Shown here: positions 1 to 10,010 of the stretch, piece after piece | Numbering within the stretch: the stretch's first letter is position 1 | Layout of the letters: each line of letters opens with the position of its first letter | Origin: Polynucleobacter sp. 78F-HAINBA | GTDB lineage: Bacteria; Pseudomonadota; Gammaproteobacteria; Burkholderiales; Burkholderiaceae | Direction: 5' to 3' | DNA length: 64,000 nucleotides | Assembly: GCF_018882325.1 (NCBI RefSeq) | Contig: NZ_JACVOQ010000003.1 | Span: 215,389 to 279,388 of the forward strand | Notes under the pieces: generated by a model | Database searches by the model: none | Told to the model about the DNA's origin: nothing | What the model saw: the letters and a program-made list of their open reading frames with translations, nothing else | Position numbers and translations under genes: made by a program

Positions 1-2012
1 AAGTTTCTACAGATCTAGATGACATCATTCAAGAAATCGGCGAGCCAGGACCGGATCGTATTTGGTATTTGGCTGATGCTTTCCGTATGGGTATGGGTTT
101 AGATGAGATCTTCAACGAGACCAAGGTTGACCCTTGGTTCTTGGAGCAAATCGAAGAACTTATCACCATGGAAACTGAGCTCAAGCAGCGCAAGATCGAT
201 AGCTTGTCAGCTCCAGAGTTGCGTTTCATTAAGCAAAAAGGTTTTTCAGATCGTCGCTTAGGGAAATTGTTGGGAGTAGATGCTTCCTCAGTTCGTGCAG
301 CACGTCACCGTTTAAAAGTAGTGCCTGTGTATAAGCGCGTGGATACCTGTGCGGCTGAGTTCTCTACAAACACAGCTTATTTGTATTCCACTTACGAAGC
401 AGAGCATGGCGAGTGCGAGTCACAACCAACCACTAAAGACAAGATTATGGTCTTGGGTGGCGGTCCAAACCGTATTGGTCAGGGTATCGAGTTTGACTAT
501 TGCTGTGTACATGCTGCCTTAGCCATGCGCGAAGATGGCTATGAAACCATCATGGTGAACTGTAACCCAGAAACGGTTTCTACTGATTACGACACATCTG
601 ATCGCTTGTATTTTGAGCCTTTAACTTTAGAAGATGTGTTGGAGATTGTTGCCAAAGAAAAACCAAAGGGTGTGATCGTGCAGTACGGCGGTCAAACTCC
701 GTTGAAGTTGGCCTTAGATCTTGAGGCAAATGGCGTACCTATTATTGGTACATCACCAGACATGATCGATGCAGCTGAAGATCGTGAGCGCTTCCAGAAG
801 TTATTGCATGATTTGAACTTGCGTCAGCCGCCTAACCGAACAGCGCGTGCGGAAGATGAGGCTTTGAAGCTTGCTGAAGAAATTGGTTACCCATTGGTAG
901 TGCGTCCTTCCTACGTATTAGGTGGTCGCGCAATGGAAATCGTTCATGATGGTCGTGACCTTGAGCGTTACATGCGTGAGGCTGTCAAGGTATCTCATGA
1001 CTCACCAGTATTGTTAGACCGCTTCTTGAATGATGCGATTGAGTGCGACGTGGACTGTATCAGTGATGGTCAGCGCGTATTCATTGGTGGTGTGATGGAG
1101 CATATTGAGCAAGCCGGCGTTCACTCTGGTGACTCTGCCTGTTCTTTGCCACCGTACTCACTATCTGATGAGACGATCGCAGAAATCAAGCGTCAAACAG
1201 CGGCAATGGCTAAAGGCCTGAATGTAGTTGGCTTAATGAACGTACAGTTTGCTATCCAGAATGTTGATGGCAAGGATGTTATTTATGTTCTCGAGGTAAA
1301 CCCACGCGCTTCTCGTACCGTGCCATTCGTATCTAAAGCAACTGGTTTGCAGTTGGCGAAGATTGCGGCACGCTGCATGGTGGGTCAGACTTTAGACCAG
1401 CAAGGTATTCAGGCTGAAGTGAAGCCAGAGTATTTCTCTGTTAAAGAAGCGGTGTTCCCATTCAACAAGTTCCCAGGCATTGATCCAATTCTTGGACCAG
1501 AGATGCGTTCAACTGGTGAAGTAATGGGTGTTGGTAAAACTTTCGGCGAAGCCTTATTTAAGTCTCAGTTAGGTGCCGGCATTAAGTTACCTAAGAGTGG
1601 CACTGTAGTCTTGACGGTCAAAGATAGCGATAAGCCAAAAGCAGTCGAAGTGGCTAAGCTCCTACATCAGTTGGGCTTCCCAATGGTGGCTACTAAAGGT
1701 ACCGCTGCAGCGATTGAAGCCGCTGGATTACCAGTACGCGTAGTCAATAAAGTAAAAGATGGTCGCCCACACATTGTTGACTTGATCAAGAATGGTGAGA
1801 TCTCACTGGTCTTTACTACCGTTGATGAGACACGTACTGCGATTGCGGATTCCCGCTCCATTCGTACTAGTGCCCAAGCTAATAATGTGACTTACTACAC
1901 CACGATTAGTGCAGCACGTGCCGTCATGGATGGTTTGATGACATCTCAAAATGGCAATAAAGAGTCTCTTGAAGTGTATTCATTGCAGAATCTGCATAAG
2001 ACTCTCAATTAA
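1..2012 (+). CDS. carB: Carbamoyl-phosphate synthase large subunit, C-terminal part (5' end outside window)
   Basis: The large subunit of carbamoyl-phosphate synthase makes carbamoyl phosphate from bicarbonate, ATP and glutamine-derived ammonia for arginine and pyrimidine synthesis. The reading frame is open from base 3, so the gene enters from the left; about 670 of the usual ~1,080 residues are present. Visible are the end of the first synthetase half and its oligomerisation domain, the second ATP-grasp half ([49 protein letters not shown]) and the C-terminal MGS-like allosteric domain ([20 protein letters not shown], then FTTVDE). greA follows 19 bases later on the same strand and DUF4149 after that, the usual betaproteobacterial order. 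The internal Met at 69 is not the start. Identification is secure. Confidence 0.97.
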   Translation, partial: VSTDLDDIIQEIGEPGPDRIWYLADAFRMGMGLDEIFNETKVDPWFLEQIEELITMETELKQRKIDSLSAPELRFIKQKGFSDRRLGKLLGVDASSVRAARHRLKVVPVYKRVDTCAAEFSTNTAYLYSTYEAEHGECESQPTTKDKIMVLGGGPNRIGQGIEFDYCCVHAALAMREDGYETIMVNCNPETVSTDYDTSDRLYFEPLTLEDVLEIVAKEKPKGVIVQYGGQTPLKLALDLEANGVPIIGTSPDMIDAAEDRERFQKLLHDLNLRQPPNRTARAEDEALKLAEEIGYPLVVRPSYVLGGRAMEIVHDGRDLERYMREAVKVSHDSPVLLDRFLNDAIECDVDCISDGQRVFIGGVMEHIEQAGVHSGDSACSLPPYSLSDETIAEIKRQTAAMAKGLNVVGLMNVQFAIQNVDGKDVIYVLEVNPRASRTVPFVSKATGLQLAKIAARCMVGQTLDQQGIQAEVKPEYFSVKEAVFPFNKFPGIDPILGPEMRSTGEVMGVGKTFGEALFKSQLGAGIKLPKSGTVVLTVKDSDKPKAVEVAKLLHQLGFPMVATKGTAAAIEAAGLPVRVVNKVKDGRPHIVDLIKNGEISLVFTTVDETRTAIADSRSIRTSAQANNVTYYTTISAARAVMDGLMTSQNGNKESLEVYSLQNLHKTLN

Positions 2013-2031
2013 ATTAAGTTAGGTAAGAAGC

Positions 2032-2508
2032 ATGAACACAATCCCTATTACTAAGCATGGCGCAGAGCTCCTCAAAGAAGAGTTGCATCGCTTAAAGCAT
2101 GTAGAGCGTCCATCGGTGATTAATGCAATCTCTGAAGCGCGTGCACAGGGCGACCTTTCTGAGAATGCTGAGTACGATGCCGCTAAAGAGAAGCAGGGCT
2201 TTATTGAAGGTCGTATTCAGGAGCTTGAAGGAAAGTTATCTGCCGCTCAAATCATTGATCCAGCAACTTTGGATGTGAATGGCCGCGTAGTATTTGGCGC
2301 GACCGTTGATCTCGAAGACTTGGAAGATGGCACCAAGTTGACTTATCAAATCGTTGGTGATGACGAGGCTGATATTGAGTTTAATAAGATCTCGATTAGC
2401 TCTCCGATTGCTCGTGCATTGATCAGCAAAGAAGAGGGTGATGTTGTGGCTGTGCAAGCTCCTGGCGGTAATCGCGAAGTAGAAATTCTCGCGGTTCGTT
2501 ACATCTAA
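2032..2508 (+). CDS. greA: Transcription elongation factor GreA
   Basis: GreA enters the secondary channel of RNA polymerase and stimulates cleavage of backtracked RNA. The 158-aa protein has the full family length: an N-terminal coiled coil (about 1-75) whose tip carries the acidic residues D41 and E44 in [15 protein letters not shown], and a C-terminal FKBP-like domain (about 80-158) ending [11 protein letters not shown]. An AGGTAAGAAG sequence lies just upstream of the ATG. It sits 19 bases after carB and 15 bases before the DUF4149 gene, so the three are probably co-transcribed. Confidence 0.96.
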   Translation: MNTIPITKHGAELLKEELHRLKHVERPSVINAISEARAQGDLSENAEYDAAKEKQGFIEGRIQELEGKLSAAQIIDPATLDVNGRVVFGATVDLEDLEDGTKLTYQIVGDDEADIEFNKISISSPIARALISKEEGDVVAVQAPGGNREVEILAVRYI

Positions 2509-2523
2509 TAATCCCAAATCAAT

Positions 2524-3009
2524 ATGCAGACTCTAGAGACTCCGAATCATATGGGGGCTCAAAGACTGTTTATTCTGATTGCGGGTTTATGGGTCGGTAG
2601 TCTCCTCACTGTAGGCTACTTAGTCGCCCCAGCTATTTTTAGTACGATGACTGATCGCCAAGCTGCCGGCATGGTGGCTGGCAGTATTTTTAAGTTAGAG
2701 GCTTACCTCAGCTTAATTGTGTGCATCGGTCTAATGGTCTTAGCTAACCTCCTGGTTAATCGCGGCCTCAGTCAATTCAGACTCATTCGTTGGCTCTTAT
2801 TGGCAATGCTGCTGTGCTCGATCGCAGCAGCTTTTATCTTCATTCCTTGGATGAATGCGCTTAGAGATAACGCCTTAGCCCAAGGCATGCCGGTAATGGA
2901 GTCTCCCTCAGCTACTTTATTCGGCAGGTTACATGGGGCCTCTAGCATTCTGTTTATGTTGCAGAGTCTTTTGGGTATCACCTTGGTTTGGCGACTGACC
3001 AAGAGGTAG
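2524..3009 (+). CDS. DUF4149 domain-containing membrane protein
   Basis: A 161-aa integral membrane protein with four predicted helices (about 13-35, 57-77, 84-106 and 138-157). The motif VGYLVAPAIFSTM in the first third and the placement directly after greA match the DUF4149 family found after carB-greA in betaproteobacteria; its function is unknown. ATG 2524 gives the length used; ATG 2551 (MGAQRLFILIAG) is an alternative that still keeps all helices. A strong terminator follows the stop codon. Confidence 0.75.
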   Translation: MQTLETPNHMGAQRLFILIAGLWVGSLLTVGYLVAPAIFSTMTDRQAAGMVAGSIFKLEAYLSLIVCIGLMVLANLLVNRGLSQFRLIRWLLLAMLLCSIAAAFIFIPWMNALRDNALAQGMPVMESPSATLFGRLHGASSILFMLQSLLGITLVWRLTKR

Positions 3010-3014
3010 GCAAT

Positions 3015-3042
3015 AAAAAACGCCGACTAGCGGCGTTTTTTT
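3015..3042. terminator. Bidirectional intrinsic terminator between DUF4149 gene and yhbY
   Basis: An A-tract, the stem CGCCG-ACTAG-CGGCG and a T-tract form a symmetric hairpin between two convergent genes. A-rich and T-rich flanks on both sides let it work in either direction. Confidence 0.9.
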
Positions 3043-3065
3043 AAAACTCTTTGATGCTCTTTGCA

Positions 3066-3692
3066 TCAAGAGCCCAAGGATTTCTTCTTCGTGCTGCTCA
3101 TGCGTACTTTACGTTTCTTAATTGGAGCGGGCGCTGCAACAGCCTTGCGGTAGCCAGGCGATGACCAACCAATCTTTGACTCAGCAGCATCAGCGCGCAG
3201 AACACGTTTCTTCGGAGTGGCGCTTTTTGCAGCAGCAACTCTTTCAAAAGGCGACTTGCTGGCTGCAGAGCGTCGATCTGATCTCTCGGAGGTGCTAGTA
3301 CGAACACCGGCTTTTGCGACAACACGATTCGGTTGACGCTTAGTGCGAGGTGCTTGCAATGATTTCTTGGTTTGCTTGCTAGATCTTCCTAAATTGGAGA
3401 GGGCCGCATCAACAATATCAATCGGCTTCCAAAGTACGAGCAATTTTCCGATGTGTTGAACTGGAGCTGCGCCAAGTTTGTCGCAAAGCTCTTCATAGAT
3501 GGCAACGCGTGCATCACGGTCATCACCAAAGACGCGAACTTTAATCAGGCCGTGATGAGAAATCGCTAACTTAGCCTCTTTAACGACCGCAGGGGTCAGG
3601 CCATCGCCACCAATCATGACGACTGGACTCAGTCCATGGGCGTCAGCTTTAAGGGATTTACGTTGTGCAGGAGTAATAGTAAGTGCAGTCAT
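3066..3692 (-). CDS. yhbY: YhbY-family RNA-binding protein with long basic C-terminal tail
   Basis: Residues 1-97 form a CRS1/YhbY (CRM) domain: LTPAQRKSLKADAHGLSPVV, the family loop MIGGDGLTPAVVKEAKLAI, then LIKVRVFGDDRDAR. Such proteins bind pre-50S ribosomes. Usual bacterial YhbY is about 95-105 aa; this one is 208 aa because of a 110-residue Lys/Arg/Ser/Ala-rich tail (KQTKKSLQAPRTKRQPNR and following) with no visible fold. It is divergent from rlmE, another 50S maturation factor, as in many proteobacteria. The basic tail probably adds nucleic-acid affinity (inference). Confidence 0.88.
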   Translation of the reverse strand: MTALTITPAQRKSLKADAHGLSPVVMIGGDGLTPAVVKEAKLAISHHGLIKVRVFGDDRDARVAIYEELCDKLGAAPVQHIGKLLVLWKPIDIVDAALSNLGRSSKQTKKSLQAPRTKRQPNRVVAKAGVRTSTSERSDRRSAASKSPFERVAAAKSATPKKRVLRADAAESKIGWSSPGYRKAVAAPAPIKKRKVRMSSTKKKSLGS

Positions 3693-3830
3693 GGCCTCGA
3701 TGATAGAGCATTAGGGCTTGTAAAACAGGGCTTTCGGCCTCATATAGGCTTATATCAAGATGTTTTACGTCGATTCCTTTTGCCTTGTAGGGCATAAACA
3801 AGGAAAATGGACGCCGAAAGTGGGTAAGTT

Positions 3831-4505
3831 GTGGCAAAGAATAAATTTAATAAAAGTTGGTTGCAGGATCACCTCAATGATCCGTACGTGAAGATGGCTC
3901 AAAAAGAGGGCTATCGCGCACGGGCCGTCTATAAGCTGAGCGAGATAGACGAGCAAGACCGACTCATCAAAGCAGGTATGACTATTGTGGATCTCGGGAG
4001 TGCTCCTGGGAGCTGGTCTCAGTACGCCCGTAATCGCCTGACGGAGCTTGGTAAAAACAATCCCAATATTGAATCTGGCAAGCCAGATGGAACCATTATT
4101 GCGATCGATATTCTGCCGATGGAGGATATTGCAGACGTTTCCTTTATTCAGGGAGACTTCCGTGAGGATGAGGGTTTAAAGGCTCTAGAGGCGCTTTTAC
4201 CGGCCGATGCGGACGGAAAAGTTGATCTAGTGATGTCGGATATGGCCCCCAATCTATCTGGGGTAGGCGTTGCAGATGCAGCTCGCATGGCTTTTTTGGC
4301 TGAGATTGCCTTGGATTTCTCGGTTCAACACCTCAAGCCTGAGGGTGCCTTATTAATTAAGTGTTTTAACGGTAGTGGCTATAGCCAAATCGTGGAATCC
4401 TTTAAAAAGGTCTTTAAAACAGTAGCCTCCAGAAAGCCAAAAGCGTCCAGAGCGAAGTCCTCGGAAATCTTTTTGCTTGGCCGAGACCTCAAACCACCTA
4501 AATAA
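3831..4505 (+). CDS. rlmE: 23S rRNA (uridine-2'-O-)methyltransferase RlmE (FtsJ/RrmJ)
   Basis: RlmE methylates the 2'-O of a uridine in the 23S rRNA A-loop late in 50S assembly. The 224-aa protein has the SAM-binding motif [15 protein letters not shown] and the K-D-K-E catalytic set: [34 protein letters not shown] and [12 protein letters not shown]. The start is GTG 3831, giving the family N-terminus [11 protein letters not shown]. ftsH follows after 127 bases, the conserved rlmE-ftsH order. Confidence 0.95.
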   Translation: MAKNKFNKSWLQDHLNDPYVKMAQKEGYRARAVYKLSEIDEQDRLIKAGMTIVDLGSAPGSWSQYARNRLTELGKNNPNIESGKPDGTIIAIDILPMEDIADVSFIQGDFREDEGLKALEALLPADADGKVDLVMSDMAPNLSGVGVADAARMAFLAEIALDFSVQHLKPEGALLIKCFNGSGYSQIVESFKKVFKTVASRKPKASRAKSSEIFLLGRDLKPPK

Positions 4506-4530
4506 CCCCCTAAAAGAAGGGGTTTATTAA
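4504..4530 (+). terminator. Weak intrinsic terminator after rlmE
   Basis: AACCCC (4504-4509) pairs with GGGGTT (4519-4524), followed by a short TATTAAATAAATT stretch. The stem overlaps the rlmE stop; the tail is T-poor, so termination may be partial. Confidence 0.5.
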
Positions 4531-4632
4531 ATAAATTGGCTCTCAGCCCTTGAAAAAGGCTGGTAGTAGAATCAAATACTTAGGTATAGCAATCCGCTTT
4601 AACTCCCGGATTAATCCGGCAAAGGTCTCCTT

Positions 4633-6510
4633 TTGAATAGCAATATGTTGCAGAAAATCGGTGTGTGGCTCATTGTGGGTCTAGTGCTGTTCACTGTTTT
4701 TAAACAGTTTGACAAGCCTAAAGATCAGAATCAGGTCACGTATTCTCAATTCATGGACGATGCCAAGGCTGGCAAAGTCAAACGAGTTGATGTGCAAGGT
4801 CGCACACTGCAAGTCACTCCAAACGACGGCAACAAATACTCCATCATCTCCCCAGGAGACATTTGGATGGTTGGCGATCTGATGAAGTATGGAGTCCAAG
4901 TTACCGGTAAGGCAGATGACGAACCCAATATGTTAGTTTCTGCTTTGTACTACCTCGGACCGACTTTATTGATTATTGGTTTTTGGTTCTTCATGATGCG
5001 TCAGATGCAAGGCGGCGGTAAGGGCGGAGCATTCTCTTTCGGCAAATCCAAAGCGCGTTTGATTGATGAGAACAGCAATACAGTTACCTTTGCTGATGTC
5101 GCTGGTTGCGATGAAGCCAAAGAAGAAGTCTTCGAGATTGTTGACTTCCTTAAAGATCCGCAAAAGTTTCAAAAGCTTGGTGGCCGCATTCCGCATGGCG
5201 TATTACTAGTAGGCCCTCCGGGAACTGGTAAGACCTTGCTGGCTCGTGCGATTGCGGGTGAGGCAAAAGTTCCATTCTTCTCCATCTCAGGTTCAGACTT
5301 CGTAGAGATGTTTGTTGGTGTTGGCGCATCACGCGTGCGCGACATGTTTGAAAACGCCAAGAAAAATTCTCCTTGCATCATCTTTATTGACGAGATCGAT
5401 GCGGTTGGTCGTCATCGTGGCGCCGGTATGGGTGGTGGTAATGATGAACGTGAGCAAACTCTCAACCAAATGCTGGTGGAGATGGATGGTTTTGAAAGTA
5501 ATAGCGGTGTAATCGTTGTTGCTGCAACCAACCGTTCTGATGTATTGGATCGTGCCTTATTGCGTCCTGGTCGTTTTGACCGTCAAGTGCATGTTGGCTT
5601 GCCAGACATTCGTGGTCGTGAGCAAATTCTTCAAGTGCATATGCGCAAAGTTCCGATTGATCCAGATGTGGACGCAGCAGTATTGGCGCGCGGCACACCT
5701 GGTTTCTCAGGTGCGGATTTGGCGAACTTGGTAAATGAGTCAGCATTGTTTGCAGCGCGTCGTAATAAGCGTGCAGTAGATATGAAAGACTTTGAAGATG
5801 CCAAAGACAAGATCTATATGGGTCCTGAGCGTAAGTCTGCAGTGATGCGTGAAGAAGAGCGTCGTAATACGGCGTATCACGAGTCTGGTCACGCAGTGGT
5901 TGCGAAGGTGTTGCCTAAAGCGGATCCAGTGCACAAGGTCACCATCATGCCGCGCGGTATGGCGCTTGGTGTGACTTGGCAGCTTCCTGAGTTCGATCGT
6001 GTGAACTTATACAAAGATCGCATGATGGAAGAGTTGGCGATTTTGTTTGGTGGTCGTGCTGCTGAAGAAGTGTTCTTGCATTCCATGAGTACAGGCGCAT
6101 CGAATGACTTTGAACGTGCTACCAAAATGGCGCGCGACATGGTGACGCGTTACGGTATGAGTGATAGCTTAGGTACGATGGTCTACGTCGACACTGAATC
6201 TGAAAGCATGTTCGGTCGCACTAGCTCAAAGACAGTTTCTGAGTTGACTCAACAAAAGGTGGATGCGGAGATTCGTGCATTGGTCGATAGTCAATACGCA
6301 TTGGCAAGATCTATTCTCGAGCAAAACCGTGACAAGGTTGAAGCGATGGTTGCTGCTTTGCTTGAATGGGAAACCATTGATGCTGAGCAGATTACCGACA
6401 TCATGGAAGGTCGTCCACCACGTGCTCCAAAGCCACCTCCAGCAACCCAGTTTGGTAATTCTGCTGGTACGCCAGGTCCTGCTGCGGGCGCTGCTCCAGC
6501 GACTGCTTAA
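4633..6510 (+). CDS. ftsH: ATP-dependent zinc metalloprotease FtsH
   Basis: A membrane-anchored AAA+ protease that degrades regulatory and misfolded membrane proteins. The 625-aa protein shows a TM helix at about 7-24, a periplasmic loop, a second TM near 105-122, Walker A GPPGTGKT (about 194-201), Walker [12 protein letters not shown], the second region of homology ([20 protein letters not shown]) and the zinc site H416-E-S-G-H420. The tail is Pro/Ala-rich. The start is TTG 4633, with AAAGG seven bases upstream; family N-termini begin just before [12 protein letters not shown]. It is followed by a terminator that overlaps the first codons of folP. Confidence 0.97.
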   Translation: MNSNMLQKIGVWLIVGLVLFTVFKQFDKPKDQNQVTYSQFMDDAKAGKVKRVDVQGRTLQVTPNDGNKYSIISPGDIWMVGDLMKYGVQVTGKADDEPNMLVSALYYLGPTLLIIGFWFFMMRQMQGGGKGGAFSFGKSKARLIDENSNTVTFADVAGCDEAKEEVFEIVDFLKDPQKFQKLGGRIPHGVLLVGPPGTGKTLLARAIAGEAKVPFFSISGSDFVEMFVGVGASRVRDMFENAKKNSPCIIFIDEIDAVGRHRGAGMGGGNDEREQTLNQMLVEMDGFESNSGVIVVAATNRSDVLDRALLRPGRFDRQVHVGLPDIRGREQILQVHMRKVPIDPDVDAAVLARGTPGFSGADLANLVNESALFAARRNKRAVDMKDFEDAKDKIYMGPERKSAVMREEERRNTAYHESGHAVVAKVLPKADPVHKVTIMPRGMALGVTWQLPEFDRVNLYKDRMMEELAILFGGRAAEEVFLHSMSTGASNDFERATKMARDMVTRYGMSDSLGTMVYVDTESESMFGRTSSKTVSELTQQKVDAEIRALVDSQYALARSILEQNRDKVEAMVAALLEWETIDAEQITDIMEGRPPRAPKPPPATQFGNSAGTPGPAAGAAPATA

Positions 6511-6532
6511 TTAGCTTTAAGCTGATAGCAAG

Positions 6533-7405
6533 GTGATGAAGCAAACTCTGCCCGCAACATGGCGTTGCGGGCGTTTTCTTTTTGACTTTAGTAAACGTCA
6601 GCGCCCATTAGTGATGGGTATTCTGAATGCCACACCAGATTCATTTTCGGATGGTGGCAAATTCAGAACCCCAAGTGATGCCATTGCTCAAGCAGAGCGC
6701 ATGATTGCCAACGGCGCAGACATGATTGATATCGGTGGTGAATCTACTCGCCCCGGTGCTGAACCAGTTTCCCTCCAAGAAGAATTAGATCGTGTCTTAC
6801 CGGTCATTGAGTCTCTAAAAGATTGTGGTGTAGCACTATCAATCGACACCTATAAAGCCGAGACTATGCGCCAAGCACTCAAGGCTGGAGTGGATTGCGT
6901 AAACGACATTTGGGCATTGCGACAAGAGGGGGCAGTAGAGGCGGTCATTGAGTGCGATAAAAGCAATTTAGATAAACAGTGCGGCATTGTTTTAATGCAC
7001 ATGCAACGTGATCCACAAACCATGCAATTTGATCCCGAGTATCAAGATGTCATCACAGAGGTAAAAGCGTTTCTACAGGAGCGCGCCACCTTGCTGGAAG
7101 ATCAAGGCATTGCTAAAAATAGAATCGCTATTGATCCTGGATTTGGATTTGGTAAAAGTCTTGAGCACAACCTTAAGATGCTGGCTGATTTTGATCAATT
7201 CTCGCAACTAGGCTATCCGGTATTAGCAGGAATTTCTCGTAAATCGATGTTGGGCAAGTTAACGGGTCGTGATACCAATGACCGAGTAGCGCCAAGCATT
7301 GCTGCTGCAATTCTGGCTGCTGATCGAGGTGCCCGCATCATCCGTGTCCATGATGTTCAGGAGACGGTTGACTCCTTAAAGCTCTGGGAAGCGGTCCAGA
7401 AATAA
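6533..7405 (+). CDS. folP: Dihydropteroate synthase FolP
   Basis: Condenses 6-hydroxymethyl-dihydropterin diphosphate with p-aminobenzoate in folate synthesis. The 290-aa protein carries both signatures: MGILNATPDSFSDGG (about 28-42) and DIGGESTRPGAEPV, plus GISRKSMLGKLTGR near the end. The start is uncertain: GTG 6533 or ATG 6536, because the N-terminal WRCGRFLFDFS segment is family-like. Those first codons run through a perfect terminator hairpin (6550-6583). The ftsH-folP-glmM order is conserved in proteobacteria. Confidence 0.93.
   Translation: MMKQTLPATWRCGRFLFDFSKRQRPLVMGILNATPDSFSDGGKFRTPSDAIAQAERMIANGADMIDIGGESTRPGAEPVSLQEELDRVLPVIESLKDCGVALSIDTYKAETMRQALKAGVDCVNDIWALRQEGAVEAVIECDKSNLDKQCGIVLMHMQRDPQTMQFDPEYQDVITEVKAFLQERATLLEDQGIAKNRIAIDPGFGFGKSLEHNLKMLADFDQFSQLGYPVLAGISRKSMLGKLTGRDTNDRVAPSIAAAILAADRGARIIRVHDVQETVDSLKLWEAVQK
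6550..6583 (+). terminator. Intrinsic terminator of ftsH lying inside the start of folP
   Basis: GCCCGCAAC (6550-6558) pairs perfectly with GTTGCGGGC (6564-6572) around a five-base loop, and GTTTTCTTTTT follows. This is a textbook terminator, yet it begins 17 bases after the proposed folP start. It would end most ftsH transcripts and make folP depend on read-through. Confidence 0.8.
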
Positions 7406-7445
7406 CTTGGTTGGTTAAATACCCACAAGTTTTATAATCAAGCCT

Positions 7446-8789
7446 ATGAAAAAACAATACTTTGGTACTGATGGCATCCGCGGTGAAGTAGGGCAATTTC
7501 CGATTGTTCCGGAGTTCATCACTCGCCTCGGCTATGCTGCCGGAAAAGTACTGAGTAGCCAGGCAAAGCCCGGTGAGCGTTGCAAGATTTTGATTGGTAA
7601 AGACACCCGTGTTTCCGGTTATTTATTGGAAGCCGCTTTAGAGGCTGGCTTTGCCGCTGCTGGTGTAGATGTGATGTTGTGTGGCCCTATGCCAACCCCT
7701 GGCGTTGCCTACCTCACTAAGGCATTACGCTTATCTGCAGGAGTGGTGATTTCAGCATCACACAACGCCTATCAAGATAACGGTATTAAATTCTTCTCTG
7801 CTGAAGGCGGTAAGTTGACCGATGAGTTTGAATTAGCGATTGAGGCTGAGCTTGCAAAACCGATGGGCTGCGTAAGCTCAAAGGAGCTGGGTAAAGCATT
7901 TCGTTTAGATGATGCTGCTGGTCGTTATATTGAATTCTGTAAATCCACCTTTCCAGGCGAGCTCAATCTCAAAGGCATGAAGTTGGTGGTGGACTGTGCA
8001 CATGGCGCTGCGTACCATACTGCTCCTCACGTCTTTCATGAACTTGGCGCAGAAGTAATTTCTATTGGTGTTCAACCCGATGGCCGCAACATTAATGATG
8101 GCTTTGGTGCGACATCCCCTGAAGCATTAATTGCGAAAGTTAAAGAAACTAAGGCAGATCTTGGTATTGCCTTAGATGGTGATGCTGATCGCTTACAAAT
8201 GGTTGACGCCTCCGGCAGATTATTTAATGGTGATGAACTGCTATACGTACTTGCAAAAGATCGCATCGAGCGGGGTCAAGCAATGGGTGGGGTAGTTGGC
8301 ACTTTGATGACCAACCTTGCTGTAGAAAACGCTATCAAAGGTTTGGGTATCGGATTTGAGCGCGCCAATGTAGGCGATCGCTATGTCTTGGAGTTGCTCA
8401 AACAAAAAGGCTGGATTATTGGTGGCGAAGGCTCAGGCCATCTGCTGTGCTTAGATCAACATTCAACTGGTGACGGCACTATTGCCGCATTACAAGTTCT
8501 AGCCGCCATGAGTCAGGCCAAGAAGAGCTTGGCGCAATTGCTAGATTCCGTAAAAATCTTCCCCCAAGTACTTCTCAATATTAAATTTAAGGCTGGCTAC
8601 GACTGGAAGGTTGATAACGCCCTCAAATCCAAGATTAATCAGGTTGAGAGTGATCTTAAAGGCACGGGTAGGGTACTTATTCGCGCCTCAGGCACAGAGC
8701 CCGTCCTGCGGGTCATGGTTGAGGCTCAGGATGGCGATGTAGCCATGAGCTCGGCTAAGAGCATTGCGGATTTAGTTCCAACCATATAA
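7446..8789 (+). CDS. glmM: Phosphoglucosamine mutase GlmM
   Basis: Interconverts glucosamine-6-phosphate and glucosamine-1-phosphate on the way to UDP-GlcNAc. The 447-aa length is typical. Motifs: N-terminal [12 protein letters not shown], active phosphoserine S105 in [12 protein letters not shown], metal-binding DGDADR, GEGSGH and the C-terminal phosphate-binding [15 protein letters not shown]. It lies 40 bases after folP with no terminator between them, so the two are probably co-transcribed. Confidence 0.97.
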   Translation: MKKQYFGTDGIRGEVGQFPIVPEFITRLGYAAGKVLSSQAKPGERCKILIGKDTRVSGYLLEAALEAGFAAAGVDVMLCGPMPTPGVAYLTKALRLSAGVVISASHNAYQDNGIKFFSAEGGKLTDEFELAIEAELAKPMGCVSSKELGKAFRLDDAAGRYIEFCKSTFPGELNLKGMKLVVDCAHGAAYHTAPHVFHELGAEVISIGVQPDGRNINDGFGATSPEALIAKVKETKADLGIALDGDADRLQMVDASGRLFNGDELLYVLAKDRIERGQAMGGVVGTLMTNLAVENAIKGLGIGFERANVGDRYVLELLKQKGWIIGGEGSGHLLCLDQHSTGDGTIAALQVLAAMSQAKKSLAQLLDSVKIFPQVLLNIKFKAGYDWKVDNALKSKINQVESDLKGTGRVLIRASGTEPVLRVMVEAQDGDVAMSSAKSIADLVPTI

Positions 8790-8826
8790 CCCCTTGATTT
8801 AATTAGGATTAGTTCTTTTATGACAA

Positions 8827-8845
8827 CTGTCATAAAAGGGTCACA
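8827..8845 (+). promoter_or_regulatory. PHO box (PhoB-binding site) upstream of pstS
   Basis: CTGTCATAAAAGGGTCACA matches the PhoB consensus CTGTCATAWAWCTGTCACA at 17 of 19 positions, in two 7-base repeats with a 4-base spacer. It lies 60 bases before the pstS start, where it would replace a -35 element. Its left half is also part of a 10-bp-arm palindrome at 8816-8837 (arms TTTTATGACA/TGTCATAAAA), which may end the glmM transcript or hold a second PhoB half-site. Confidence 0.85.
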
Positions 8846-8904
8846 CTCAAATCGTATCGTTCCTCTATCGCAATGTTGCGTTATTTATCTGAGGAACGAT
8901 CCAC

Positions 8905-9927
8905 ATGAAATCATTTTTGAAAAAAGCGTTAGTTGTTAGCGCGATTTCAATTGCCCCAGTTGCATTTGCAGCGGACATGACCGGCGCTGGCGCAACATTC
9001 CCATACCCAATTTATGCAAAGTGGGCTGAAGCTTACAAATCCAAGACTGGCTCCAATATGAACTATCAGTCTATTGGTTCTTCAGGTGGCATCAAGCAAA
9101 TTAAAGCAAAAACTGTGGATTTCGGCGCAAGCGACAATCCAGTTAAATTTGAAGATTTAGAAAAAGATGGCTTGGTTCAGTTCCCGGCAATTATTGGCGG
9201 TGTGGTTCCAGTTATTAACGTTGAAGGTGTGAAGCCTTACGAGCTCAAGCTATCTCCAGACACTTTGTCTGATATTTTTCAGGGCGCTATTACCAACTGG
9301 AATGACAGACGTATTGTGTTGAACAACCCAGGTATGAAGATGCCTGACTTGCCAATTACTGTAGTGCATCGTGCAGATGGCTCTGGAACTACTGCAATTT
9401 TTACAAACTACTTAGCCAAAGTTAGTCAGAACTGGAAAGATGCAGTTGGCGAAGGTGCTGCTGTTAAGTGGCCAGCAACCTCATCTGTAGGTGGTAAGGG
9501 TAATGAAGGTGTTGCAGCTAACGTTTCTCGCGTTAAAGGCGCAATTGGCTATGTTGAGTATGCCTACGCCAAGAAAAACAAAATGACTAGCGTTTCCTTA
9601 AAGAATAAAGATGGTCAATTTGTTCAGCCTGATGATCTTACTTTTGCAGCAGCAGCAGCTGGCACAGACTGGTCTAAGATTCCTGGTATGGGTACATTCA
9701 TTACCAATGCTTCTGGCGCGAAATCATGGCCAATCACTGGCGCATCTTTTATCTTGATCTACAAGAATCCAGAGAACAAAGCAAATGCTGCTGAAGTAAT
9801 TAAGTTCTTTGACTTTGCATTTAAAGATGGCAAGAAGATGGCTGAAGAGTTGGATTACGTTCCAATGCCTGATGTAACTACTGATTTCATTCGCAAGAAT
9901 GTATTCTCAAAAGTAGTTACTAAGTAA
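8905..9927 (+). CDS. pstS: Phosphate ABC transporter periplasmic binding protein PstS
   Basis: High-affinity periplasmic phosphate-binding protein. The 340-aa precursor starts with a signal peptide (1-22, cut after AFA), then the family opening DMTGAGATFPYPIYAKWAEAY, the phosphate-loop residues SIGSSGGIKQI and HRADGSGTTAIFTNYL. AGGAACG upstream gives a good ribosome-binding site. First gene of pstSCAB-phoUBR, behind a PHO box. A hairpin after it probably lowers transcription of the downstream genes relative to PstS. Confidence 0.97.
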   Translation: MKSFLKKALVVSAISIAPVAFAADMTGAGATFPYPIYAKWAEAYKSKTGSNMNYQSIGSSGGIKQIKAKTVDFGASDNPVKFEDLEKDGLVQFPAIIGGVVPVINVEGVKPYELKLSPDTLSDIFQGAITNWNDRRIVLNNPGMKMPDLPITVVHRADGSGTTAIFTNYLAKVSQNWKDAVGEGAAVKWPATSSVGGKGNEGVAANVSRVKGAIGYVEYAYAKKNKMTSVSLKNKDGQFVQPDDLTFAAAAAGTDWSKIPGMGTFITNASGAKSWPITGASFILIYKNPENKANAAEVIKFFDFAFKDGKKMAEELDYVPMPDVTTDFIRKNVFSKVVTK

Positions 9928-9961
9928 GGTTTGGGACTACTGTCTATTTGTCTCTCATATG

Positions 9962-9995
9962 ACAGCTCCACCGAGGGTGGGGCTGTTTCAATTTT
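9962..9995 (+). terminator. Attenuating hairpin between pstS and pstC
   Basis: ACAGCTCCACC (9962-9972) pairs with GGTGGGGCTGT (9976-9986) with one G-U pair, followed by TTCAATTTTT. Placed between a binding-protein gene and its permease genes, it is likely a partial terminator that sets PstS in excess. Confidence 0.75.
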
Positions 9996-10010
9996 TAAAT
10001 AAGCTCAATC

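Noticed and set aside
8816..8837. Palindrome TTTTATGACA/TGTCATAAAA as glmM terminator
   Set aside because: No G/C-rich stem and no T-tract; more likely part of the PhoB-binding region.
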